Below, piece by piece: positions 9,411-15,887 of a stretch of 24,586 nt of DNA (position 1 is the first letter of the stretch; the number at the start of each line of letters is the position of its first letter). The notes beneath the pieces are model-generated. The model searched no databases and was not told the DNA's origin. It saw only the letters and a program-made list of their open reading frames with translations. This stretch comes from Eubacterium sp. UBA3720 (lineage in GTDB: Bacteria > Bacillota > Clostridia > Lachnospirales > Lachnospiraceae), in the NCBI GenBank assembly GCA_002371335.1, contig DFHP01000192.1, positions 1-24,586 of the forward strand, written 5' to 3'. The position numbers and the translations under genes are program-made.

Positions 9411-9425
9411 CCAACGCAACGTTGG
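9411..9425 (-). promoter_or_regulatory. Small hairpin touching the clpB ribosome binding site
   Basis: In the clpB leader, CCAACG-TTG-CGTTGG forms a perfect six-base stem with a three-base loop. Its 3' arm shares its last two G residues with the GGGAGG ribosome binding site. Pairing would tie up the edge of the site. This is a sequence observation only; whether it affects translation is unknown. Confidence 0.4.
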
Positions 9426-9456
9426 TTTTTATGTCTACTTTTCAACCCGCGAATAT

Positions 9457-9485
9457 AATATATCATTCGTTGTTAGCACTGTCAA
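9457..9485 (-). promoter_or_regulatory. Sigma-A promoter of clpB
   Basis: On the minus strand there is a perfect -35 TTGACA (9485-9480), exactly 17 bases, then a -10 TATATT (9462-9457). The predicted start near 9450 gives a leader of about 50 bases. The -35 box lies inside the CIRCE operator. Confidence 0.8.
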
Positions 9486-9499
9486 TAGGTGAGTGCTAA
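9473..9499. promoter_or_regulatory. CIRCE operator (HrcA binding site)
   Basis: TTAGCACTG, nine bases, GAGTGCTAA. This matches the CIRCE consensus TTAGCACTC-N9-GAGTGCTAA at 17 of 18 arm positions. The operator covers the -35 box of the clpB promoter, so bound HrcA would block RNA polymerase. clpB is therefore predicted to be induced on heat shock by HrcA release. Confidence 0.92.
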
Positions 9500-9518
9500 T
9501 TTTTTTTTGACTGCAGAC

Positions 9519-9557
9519 AAAAAATACAGGCTTCGGCGGCCGGGCCGAAACCTGTAT
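9519..9557 (-). terminator. Intrinsic terminator of the cupin-alcohol dehydrogenase pair
   Basis: There are two 14-base arms (9524-9537 and 9544-9557) around GGCCGG. In the minus-strand RNA the single imperfect pair becomes a G-U wobble, so the stem is continuous. It is followed by a run of T on the minus strand. It lies 44 bases past the dehydrogenase stop and isolates the clpB promoter from read-through. Confidence 0.9.
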
Positions 9558-9600
9558 CATTCTTATTTCTATTAACAAAACTCTCCCAATTTACCGCGCT

Positions 9601-10707
9601 TTATTTCCCGGACTTATGATTTTTGGTATAGAAAGCGATCCTTTCGAGCGTACCGCGGTCGCACGGAAACGGAACTGCGGAAAGCTTTGCCGTATTCGCG
9701 CTCAACTCATCTATCGCGCCCTCCAGTATTTCATCAGGCACTTCCACATCTCCGCAGGCCTTCAGCAGCACAGCCTGGAAATCCTCCAGATCCCTGAAGC
9801 CTGCCGTATGCAGAAGATAATCACGATCCTTTGAATCTGCCTCCGCAAGATATCCTGCCGTAAAATAACCTACCGCTTTGCCGTGCGGCACCTTCATTTT
9901 ATATGTGAGGGAATAACTCAGGCCGTGAGGAAGCACTGTTCCGGCCAGGGCGATCGCCATACCCGCCATCATGGACGCTCTCATCATGTTTGTAAGATCC
10001 TCAGCCGACGGCTGTCTATTTCCTCTCAGGATATCAAGGCTTCTGCTCCACATTACCAGACCGGAATGAACGCACATTCTGCTGTAATCGGAAGCCTTCA
10101 CATTTATATAGCTCTCATACATATGCGTCAGTGCGTCGAACGCGGTATTGCACAGAACAGACGCCGGCGCAGCCGCCAGATATTTCCCGTCTATAAACGC
10201 CAGATCCGCGAATACCTTATGCTTCATGGAAATTTTTGTCTGCTTCTCAGGGACGGTAAGTACTGAGACCGCAGTCACCTCTGAACCCGTACCGCATGTG
10301 GTAGGAACCAGCACGATCGGTACAGTATCACCGGGCTGCCCCTCCTGATGCAGATACTCTTTTCCCTTATCGCTGTGACGAATCATAAGCGCAATAGACT
10401 TCGCCGCGTCCATTGGCGATCCTCCCCCGATGCCGATAACGAAATCCGCTCCTTCTTTCAACGCAAAATCTCTTGCCCTGATGATCGTATCTGTGGACGG
10501 ATTCTCCTCCACCTGATCAAAAAGGACATGAGCAATGCCGTTTTCATCACAGGCTCTGCACACGTCATCGTATGATCCGTTCTTTTTCGCGGAAGATCTG
10601 CCGGTAACGATCAGCGCCTTCTTTCCGTATTTTTTCATGAGCGAGCCATTCTTCAGAACAGCCTCCGGCTCATCATAAACCTTTACAGGCATATAAAACA
10701 TTGTCAT
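9601..10707 (-). CDS. Iron-containing alcohol dehydrogenase
   Basis: This is a group III (Fe-ADH) NAD(P)H-dependent alcohol dehydrogenase, cytoplasmic, interconverting an alcohol and an aldehyde or ketone. The nucleotide-binding GGGSPMD is at residues 94-100 and CGTGSEVT at 138-145. The four metal ligands are D191 and H195 (DALTH), H261 (HGLSYSL) and H275 (PHGKAVG). I chose the ATG at 10707 (368 residues) because an AAAGGAG site lies ten bases upstream; the frame is open to 10755 but that start has no such site. It follows the cupin gene by 82 bases and ends in a strong terminator. The exact substrate is not evident. Confidence 0.9.
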   Translation of the reverse strand: MTMFYMPVKVYDEPEAVLKNGSLMKKYGKKALIVTGRSSAKKNGSYDDVCRACDENGIAHVLFDQVEENPSTDTIIRARDFALKEGADFVIGIGGGSPMDAAKSIALMIRHSDKGKEYLHQEGQPGDTVPIVLVPTTCGTGSEVTAVSVLTVPEKQTKISMKHKVFADLAFIDGKYLAAAPASVLCNTAFDALTHMYESYINVKASDYSRMCVHSGLVMWSRSLDILRGNRQPSAEDLTNMMRASMMAGMAIALAGTVLPHGLSYSLTYKMKVPHGKAVGYFTAGYLAEADSKDRDYLLHTAGFRDLEDFQAVLLKACGDVEVPDEILEGAIDELSANTAKLSAVPFPCDRGTLERIAFYTKNHKSGK

Positions 10708-10789
10708 TTCCAGTCTTCTCCTTTGTCTGATTTCCCGGCCATAACGGAAACACATTGATCTTATCAGAATTTCCCTTAAACCGGCCGCT

Positions 10790-11143
10790 TTATGCCAGAT
10801 CGTTAAGTATCAGGGCGATCATTACCAGATCCTGTTCTGCCTTATTCGTGACGCCGTGTCCGTCTCCATTCCTGCAGATATGAAGATCGCCGGGAAGCAG
10901 TTTCTTCTCTTTGCCGTTATCATTGATCACAGCTTCGCCGCTGATAATATAAAACGCCTCAAACTCATCTGTGTGCTCATGATATCCTATACCTGCACCC
11001 GGAGGTATAACGACCTTGCTGAACAGCCTTCCATGTCCCGGAGCATCCTCTTTTACCATGAAGTCATGAAAATAAACCTCTCCCGGACCGCCGCGCGCGT
11101 TTTTTGAGATCCTGACATTAACATCTTGTTTTCTTCTGATCAT
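10790..11143 (-). CDS. Small single-domain cupin protein
   Basis: This is a 117-residue cupin-2 barrel. Cupin motif 1 is seen as H55-x-H57-x4-E62-x6-G69 (within GYHEHTDEFEAFYIISG), and motif 2 contributes H96 (GDGHGVTN), so a complete metal-binding set is present. Proteins of this size are small isomerases, dioxygenases or sugar and keto-acid binding proteins; nothing here selects one. GGAGGG sits five bases before the ATG. It is the first gene of a two-gene unit with the alcohol dehydrogenase, which suggests a shared small-molecule substrate (inference). Confidence 0.88.
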   Translation of the reverse strand: MIRRKQDVNVRISKNARGGPGEVYFHDFMVKEDAPGHGRLFSKVVIPPGAGIGYHEHTDEFEAFYIISGEAVINDNGKEKKLLPGDLHICRNGDGHGVTNKAEQDLVMIALILNDLA

Positions 11144-11156
11144 GATTACCCTCCAT

Positions 11157-11179
11157 ACATTATACGACTACTATCTGCA
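11157..11179 (-). repeat. Direct repeat 1 upstream of the cupin gene, contains TATAAT
   Basis: A 23-base box shared with 11222-11244 at 20 of 23 positions. Read on the minus strand it runs from TGCAGA to TATAATGT. Its TATAAT is so close to the cupin ATG (11143) that a transcript from it would start within or right at the ribosome binding site, so this copy is more likely a regulator site or promoter relic than the working promoter. Confidence 0.6.
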
Positions 11180-11221
11180 TGTTTACCGGATGAGGCACTG
11201 GAGATCCTTAAGGCTCTCTTT

Positions 11222-11244
11222 ACATTATACGATCACTGTCTGCA
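11222..11244 (-). repeat. Direct repeat 2 upstream of the cupin gene, possible promoter
   Basis: The second copy of the 23-base box, 65 bases further upstream (about six helical turns). Its minus-strand TATAAT (11229-11224) would give a leader of about 75 bases for the cupin-dehydrogenase unit. No good -35 box is present, which fits an activator-dependent promoter. The gene-free stretch 11144-11445 otherwise holds only the peptidase promoter. Confidence 0.5.
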
Positions 11245-11384
11245 GCAGTCCTCTTCTCCAATTACATTTTATCACGCACATAAGCATTAGAAAAGTGTCA
11301 GATCGGCTCCGGTGGAATCTGTAACAGTTCCATCCTGTCAGAGCCTGACCGCAGCCGCGCACATTATACCTTCCAGGAAAAATA

Positions 11385-11393
11385 TGCTACAAT
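11385..11393 (+). promoter_or_regulatory. Probable extended -10 promoter of the M20 peptidase
   Basis: TGCTACAAT has the TGN extension and a five-of-six -10 box. The -35 at 17 bases is poor. The predicted leader to the ATG at 11446 is about 46 bases. Confidence 0.45.
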
Positions 11394-11445
11394 ACAGATA
11401 TATGTAAACGGTTAAATACAATTGTCACGGAGAATAACATCGATC

Positions 11446-12660
11446 ATGAATACTTATTATAATGAATATCCCGGGGAAGCGTATGATCTGCTGCGCACCC
11501 TTTCTGCCATCCCCGCCCCGTCGGGGCAGGAGGATCAGCGTGTAGATTTCTGCCTTAAGTGGCTTTCGCAAAACGGCGTAAGGAACGCTTTTGCCGATAA
11601 GGCAAAAAATGTAATCATACGGTTCGGCGATTCCGGAACAAACCCTCTGGTGGTTTTTTCCGCCCACAGCGATGTGGTATTTCCGGATCTGACGCCGCTG
11701 CCGTTCCATGACGACGGGGAAAAGCTGCACTGTCCCGGAATCAGCGATAACAGTGTTCACGTTGCGGCTTTACTGTGGGCTGCGAAGCTTCTTTCGGAGA
11801 ACGCCGCCCATACATCTGACGAAAATGAAACCGGGCTTCTCCTTGTGATCAATTCCTGCGAGGAGGGTCTTGGAAACCTGAAGGGCACACGTCATTTGAT
11901 CAGCGATTACGGGCATCGGATAAAAGCGTTCATTGCCTTCGACAGCATATACGAAGAAATCGTAACCATACCGATCGGATCTCTTCGCTATAAAATCAAC
12001 GTCGCCACAGAAGGCGGACATTCCTTCCGGGATTTCGGAAATGATAACGCCATCGCGATACTTTCCGGGATAATATCCGAACTATACTCTCTTTCTCTCC
12101 CTGAAAAAGGAAAAACCACCTTTAACGTAGGTACTGTTAAAGGCGGTACTTCTGTAAATACTATCGCGCAGTCTGCGGAAATGTTGTTCGAATTTCGTTC
12201 AGACGACCGGGATTCCCTCTCTGTCATGGACGAGAAGCTTCGTGAAATCCTGACCCGCACCCGCAAAGGCTTTATGAAAGATAGCGGTAAAGAAGTTTCA
12301 TCTGCAGACATCCAATCTGCAGATCATGAAAAAAAACACACTTCACACCTTCCCCGGATCAGCTGCGACCTTATCGGAGAACGCCCCTGCATGGGTGATG
12401 TAGATATGGAAAAACAGAAAAAACTGACTGCTCTGGCAGCGCATTACCTGAGAAAGCACTATCCGGAAGAACCTGTCTTTTCCCGGGGTTCCACTGACTG
12501 TAATATCCCTCTTTCCAAAGGGATCCCTTCAGTATGCCTCGGCTGCTGCCGCGGCAAAGGCGCTCACACCCGGGAAGAATATCTGCTGAAGGACAGTCTT
12601 GCTCCGGGTCTGAATCTGGCGCTCGATTTCATTTTTCATGCAGGAAAGCTCATCCTGTGA
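11446..12660 (+). CDS. M20-family zinc metallopeptidase
   Basis: This is a 404-residue M20/M28-clan hydrolase of the peptidase T / aminoacylase type, acting on peptides or acyl-amino acids in the cytoplasm. The complete two-metal site is visible: H74-S-D76, bridging D101 (GISDN), base E139 with ligand E140 (SCEEGLGN), D166 (AFDS), and terminal H374 (GAHTREE). The segment from about residue 180, starting GSLRYKINVATEGGHSF, is the dimerisation-lid insertion, and H192 is the conserved lid histidine. The ATG at 11446 was chosen over an upstream TTG at 11422 because GGAG precedes it (spacing 13). Residues 280-305 are an unusual polar stretch. It is the only plus-strand gene in the middle of the window, and its stop is one base from the convergent phosphatase gene. 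Confidence 0.9.
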   Translation: MNTYYNEYPGEAYDLLRTLSAIPAPSGQEDQRVDFCLKWLSQNGVRNAFADKAKNVIIRFGDSGTNPLVVFSAHSDVVFPDLTPLPFHDDGEKLHCPGISDNSVHVAALLWAAKLLSENAAHTSDENETGLLLVINSCEEGLGNLKGTRHLISDYGHRIKAFIAFDSIYEEIVTIPIGSLRYKINVATEGGHSFRDFGNDNAIAILSGIISELYSLSLPEKGKTTFNVGTVKGGTSVNTIAQSAEMLFEFRSDDRDSLSVMDEKLREILTRTRKGFMKDSGKEVSSADIQSADHEKKHTSHLPRISCDLIGERPCMGDVDMEKQKKLTALAAHYLRKHYPEEPVFSRGSTDCNIPLSKGIPSVCLGCCRGKGAHTREEYLLKDSLAPGLNLALDFIFHAGKLIL

Positions 12661-12661
12661 A

Positions 12662-13537
12662 TCAAAGGCGTTTCAGCATTTCCTCTCTGTACCTGTTTTT
12701 TTTCAGAAGGTATTTGAGTTTGTACAGCGCCGCATTAGCTTTCCAGGGCTCATCAAGGGCGTCCGGGCTTACGACCATGCGCTCTTTGAGCGAACATGGA
12801 TATATTTCTTCCAGCGTTTCCAGACAGATGGCGCCCAGCATGCACGGATACTCATTAAAATACGGCTTATAGCTGCACCCGCAGTCGATGTGGATCGCGT
12901 TTTTCCTATATGAGATCATACCCGGTCTTGTCGTTTTATCCTGCTCATAGAACACCGGAGAACAGGTGGGCGTATGACCGCAGACGATAATATCATCATT
13001 TTCCGTATTTCCGGTAAAATGTCTGTCGAAAAGATACACCGCCTGCTGCTTTTCGGGCGTATCATCCTCCGGACCCGGTACCCATGCGTGTACTATTCTG
13101 TATCGTATGGTCTTCCCGTCCCTGCCCTGCATGACAAACTGCTTTTCGAAGGGCAGATTCAGAAAAAACTGAAGTATGGGAAGAAGCTTTTCACTGCTCA
13201 GCGCATTCATCCTCCCTGCCCAGATATGAAGGTCATACTGTGCTTTCGGGAGATCATCCAGAGATTTTGTCTTCGGATAAACCGTCGTCTCCCATTTCCT
13301 GAAATCTTTGTACCAGTACAGCGCGTAGAGCTCATGATTTCCCATGACCGACTGATATTTGCCGTCAGGCGTAATGTTTTCCATCGCCCACATCAGCACG
13401 TCCCATACCTTCGGACCCCTGTCAAAAAAATCCCCCACGAACACAAAGCGGGCGTCCGAGTCTGCCGATTCTATTTTTTTGATCAGGGTGATCATTTCAT
13501 CAAAACACCCATGTACATCCCCTATGACATAGTGCAT
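12662..13537 (-). CDS. PPP-family metallophosphatase (second copy, last gene of operon)
   Basis: This is a 291-residue calcineurin-like phosphatase of the bacterial PPP / ApaH-like group. The metal and catalytic motifs are complete: GDVHG (6-10), GDFFDRG (35-41), GNHE (66-69), then a histidine in HAWVPG and one in CGHTPT. It may dephosphorylate Ser/Thr-phosphoproteins or hydrolyse diadenosine polyphosphates; sequence does not separate these. The ATG at 13537 has GGAG at six bases; an upstream in-frame ATG at 13549 overlaps that site. Its first 70 residues are about two-thirds identical to the phosphatase at 14242-15126, so the two are paralogues. A hairpin separates it from the preceding gene. 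Confidence 0.88.
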   Translation of the reverse strand: MHYVIGDVHGCFDEMITLIKKIESADSDARFVFVGDFFDRGPKVWDVLMWAMENITPDGKYQSVMGNHELYALYWYKDFRKWETTVYPKTKSLDDLPKAQYDLHIWAGRMNALSSEKLLPILQFFLNLPFEKQFVMQGRDGKTIRYRIVHAWVPGPEDDTPEKQQAVYLFDRHFTGNTENDDIIVCGHTPTCSPVFYEQDKTTRPGMISYRKNAIHIDCGCSYKPYFNEYPCMLGAICLETLEEIYPCSLKERMVVSPDALDEPWKANAALYKLKYLLKKNRYREEMLKRL

Positions 13538-13573
13538 GTTAATCTCCATTCCGCCTGCTTCGGCCGGCGGCGC

Positions 13574-13595
13574 AAATAGTCACGGAAGACTATTT
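13574..13595. promoter_or_regulatory. Intra-operon hairpin between the unknown gene and the second phosphatase
   Basis: A perfect eight-base inverted repeat (AAATAGTC and GACTATTT, six-base loop) in the 74-base gap. The T run sits on the plus-strand side, so it is a poor terminator for the minus-strand operon. It could mark an RNA processing site, or end stray plus-strand read-through. Confidence 0.45.
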
Positions 13596-13611
13596 TTCAC
13601 ACTCTTTTTCT

Positions 13612-14190
13612 CTAAGCATCCATATCAATGCCGACCAGGAACCGGAACAGTTCTTCATCAACCGTTTCAATAAATTCCCGTGTCAGCACATCCTTCCGGA
13701 TATCGCGGACCGCATTGCATTTCTCTTCCCCGCCCACGCCGGATAGCAGAAGGACTTTATTCCCATCCGCAGGAGCAGCGAGCCAGATCTCATATATCCC
13801 CGTTTCATTATTATCCGGATTTCCGGCCGATGCGGCTTCAAACTTCTCTATTATCTGAAGATCATAAGAATCAAAGGCATTTTCACTCTCAACCGTGATC
13901 TCCTCGGCAGGTCCGTATTCATACGCCTTTCCGTTCATATCCTCCGGATATAGATTCAGGCCTCCGTCTTCCAGATAAACCGTCCTGTCTCCCGGCGTGA
14001 TCATCAGAAGGATCTTATCAAATTCATATTCATATGCGCTTTCTCTCGGATACAGGCCCCTGCCTTCATCATATCGTACCGGAACCAGCTCCTTCTGTCC
14101 TGTTACGCCGAACCAGGCTGTACCGTCATTTTTGTAAACAAGATAGTATTGATTGCCGATTCCTCTTCTGTATACTGTACTCTTTTCCAT
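13612..14190 (-). CDS. Unknown acidic 192-residue protein between two phosphatases
   Basis: I do not recognise this protein. It is 192 residues, soluble and acidic, with no signal peptide or membrane segment. The N-terminal half is rich in aromatic residues and short beta-type stretches (QYYLVYKNDGTAWFGV, YEYEFDKILLMITPGDRTVYL). The C-terminal half has a hydrophobic run IYEIWLAAPADGNKVLLLSG, and then a charged helix. The ATG at 14190 follows GAGGTG with close spacing; the frame is open to 14217 without a better site. It is 51 bases downstream of one PPP phosphatase and 74 bases upstream of its paralogue, which makes it a candidate partner or substrate of them (inference). The coding potential is supported by the operon position, the good ribosome binding site and an uninterrupted frame. 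Confidence 0.75.
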   Translation of the reverse strand: MEKSTVYRRGIGNQYYLVYKNDGTAWFGVTGQKELVPVRYDEGRGLYPRESAYEYEFDKILLMITPGDRTVYLEDGGLNLYPEDMNGKAYEYGPAEEITVESENAFDSYDLQIIEKFEAASAGNPDNNETGIYEIWLAAPADGNKVLLLSGVGGEEKCNAVRDIRKDVLTREFIETVDEELFRFLVGIDMDA

Positions 14191-14241
14191 ATGCACCTCT
14201 TTATTTCTCCCTCTCATCTGCCGGCGGCCTTCCGTTACATA

Positions 14242-15126
14242 TTACTGCTTTTTCATCTGTGCCAGAATATCAGCCCGGTATTTTCTGTCCAGATAATCTG
14301 ACATGGGCCCCTGACTTTTCTGTCTAGTTTTTTTCCCGGACAGCGCGGCTTTTATATCCTTTTTCCGAAAACTTCCTGCGTTTATCTCTGCTTTTTCTTC
14401 TCTGCCTCTGACGCCCGTATTTTCGCCGTTTAAATCGTCAGGCTCATAAAACTCCTCCAGCGTCTCAAGGCAGACTGCGCACAGATGACATATATCCTCT
14501 GTTCTTCTCTCACGGAAACAGCATCCTCCATCCACATTGATCGAGTTTTTTCCGTAAACGATCCTGCCGGCCCGGTGGCCTTTTCCGTAAAATTCGTTAA
14601 CGATAGTCGGCGTATGTCCGTGAACGATCACCTCCGGACCATGATAATGGTTCTTCCTGGCCCAAAGATAGGCGTTTCTTTTATCCAGCGTAAAAACCTC
14701 GGGTTTCCATGCATGCGCGATCACAAAGTGAACCCCGTTGATAAAACGGTCTTTTTTCAGCGGAAGATTTTGAAAAAAACCGATAACCGGCTCCAGCGCT
14801 TCAGGCTCAAGGATTCCCTCTTCTTCCGCCGTTTCCTTAAAATCGTAGTACGTCTCCGGAATTTCGCCCCCTGTTTCATAAGCAATGACAAAATGCGGAT
14901 ACCATTCCATGATCATATCTTCATGATTTCCCAGAACGCTCTGATACTTTCCATTCTCAGTGATATTTTCCATCGCCCAATGCAAGGTCCTCATCACCTG
15001 CGGTCCTCTGTCGACAAAATCACCTACAAAAATGAATTCTGCCGCAGGGTCCCGCGCCTCTATTCTGTTCAGCATGGAGATCATTTCATCATAACATCCA
15101 TGCACATCCCCTACGACATAATGCAT
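14242..15126 (-). CDS. PPP-family metallophosphatase (first copy)
   Basis: This is a 294-residue paralogue of the phosphatase at 12662-13537, with GDVHG (6-10), GDFVDRG (35-41), GNHE (66-69), a histidine in HAWKPE and one in HGHTPT. It differs by a basic C-terminal tail of about 60 residues (from the GENTGVRGREEK segment on) that the other copy lacks. The ATG at 15126 lies five bases after GGAAG; the frame extends three residues more to a GTG, which I reject. It starts 17 bases after the inositol-phosphatase-like gene, so it is in the same transcript. The role is probably a protein Ser/Thr phosphatase or an ApaH-like nucleotide phosphatase. Confidence 0.88.
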   Translation of the reverse strand: MHYVVGDVHGCYDEMISMLNRIEARDPAAEFIFVGDFVDRGPQVMRTLHWAMENITENGKYQSVLGNHEDMIMEWYPHFVIAYETGGEIPETYYDFKETAEEEGILEPEALEPVIGFFQNLPLKKDRFINGVHFVIAHAWKPEVFTLDKRNAYLWARKNHYHGPEVIVHGHTPTIVNEFYGKGHRAGRIVYGKNSINVDGGCCFRERRTEDICHLCAVCLETLEEFYEPDDLNGENTGVRGREEKAEINAGSFRKKDIKAALSGKKTRQKSQGPMSDYLDRKYRADILAQMKKQ

Positions 15127-15143
15127 AAACACTTCCTTTCCGG

Positions 15144-15887
15144 TCAGTATCCGCGGATGATCCTTCTCGCCTCGGCAGTGGCCTCGATCACTCCAAAGAT
15201 CAGGAAGTCATCATAATGAGCCACCGCGCCGCCGGCTTCCTTCAGGATCAGTTCGCCTGCCATATAATCCCATTCCTTCAGATCCTGTTCTACATACAGT
15301 TTTGCTTTTCCCTCCGCCACCTTACATATATCAACGGAAGCCGGACCGATACGTTTAAGATCCGTTGCAAAAGAAGCGAATTTCTCCATCATCTGCAGCA
15401 TCGGCACCATTTTTTCTCTGTCATATGAAAATCCAAACAGGACCAGTCCCTCATCCTCGGGAAAACTGCTCACACGGATCTGCACCCTGCGGTCCTTACT
15501 GATCCTGTATGCGCCTTTTCCCCTCTGCGCACAATAGATAACGCCTATCGGCAGTTCATACACGATACCGATCTCTGTCATTCCGCTCACTTCAAGAGCC
15601 ACCGAAACAGAGTAAGGCAGTCTGTTCTTGAAATTTACGTTTCCGTCTATTGAATCAATGATCCAGTTAGCCACTTCGCTTGGCTGTGAAATGAAGCTCT
15701 CAGTAAGAAAACCCGAACCCGGTATCAGACTTCCGAGACGTTCCCGGAGAAAAATCTCGATCTCCATGTCCACATCCGCGTAATCTCCCCAGCTGTATTC
15801 ATTTTCCTGCATTTCAATCGATTTCTGCCCCGCCTCCCGAACTATTTCCAACATACTTTCCATTATCTCATCCAAATTTAAACTCAT
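15144..15887 (-). CDS. Inositol-monophosphatase-family protein with altered active site
   Basis: This is a 247-residue member of the lithium-sensitive IMPase / fructose-bisphosphatase superfamily. The fold is clear from WIIDSIDGNVNF (75-86) and the C-terminal WDYMAGELILKEAGG (206-220). The family motif is DPLDGTxNF. Here the proline is serine and the threonine, which helps activate the attacking water, is asparagine (N83). The lysine of the usual N-terminal KAD motif seems to be aspartate (YADVD, 36-40). Aspartates 78, 81 and 207 and E63 are kept. It may have a different substrate or weak activity. The ATG at 15887 follows GGAGGAGG and overlaps the MATE stop as ATGA, so the two genes are translationally coupled. 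Confidence 0.85.
   Translation of the reverse strand: MSLNLDEIMESMLEIVREAGQKSIEMQENEYSWGDYADVDMEIEIFLRERLGSLIPGSGFLTESFISQPSEVANWIIDSIDGNVNFKNRLPYSVSVALEVSGMTEIGIVYELPIGVIYCAQRGKGAYRISKDRRVQIRVSSFPEDEGLVLFGFSYDREKMVPMLQMMEKFASFATDLKRIGPASVDICKVAEGKAKLYVEQDLKEWDYMAGELILKEAGGAVAHYDDFLIFGVIEATAEARRIIRGY

Noticed and set aside
7351..9492. Long plus-strand frames of 248, 326 and 390 residues opposite clpB
   Set aside because: They lie entirely or largely antisense to clpB, have no family motifs and skewed compositions (Ser/Leu/His-rich), and no ribosome binding site; they reflect codon bias of clpB.
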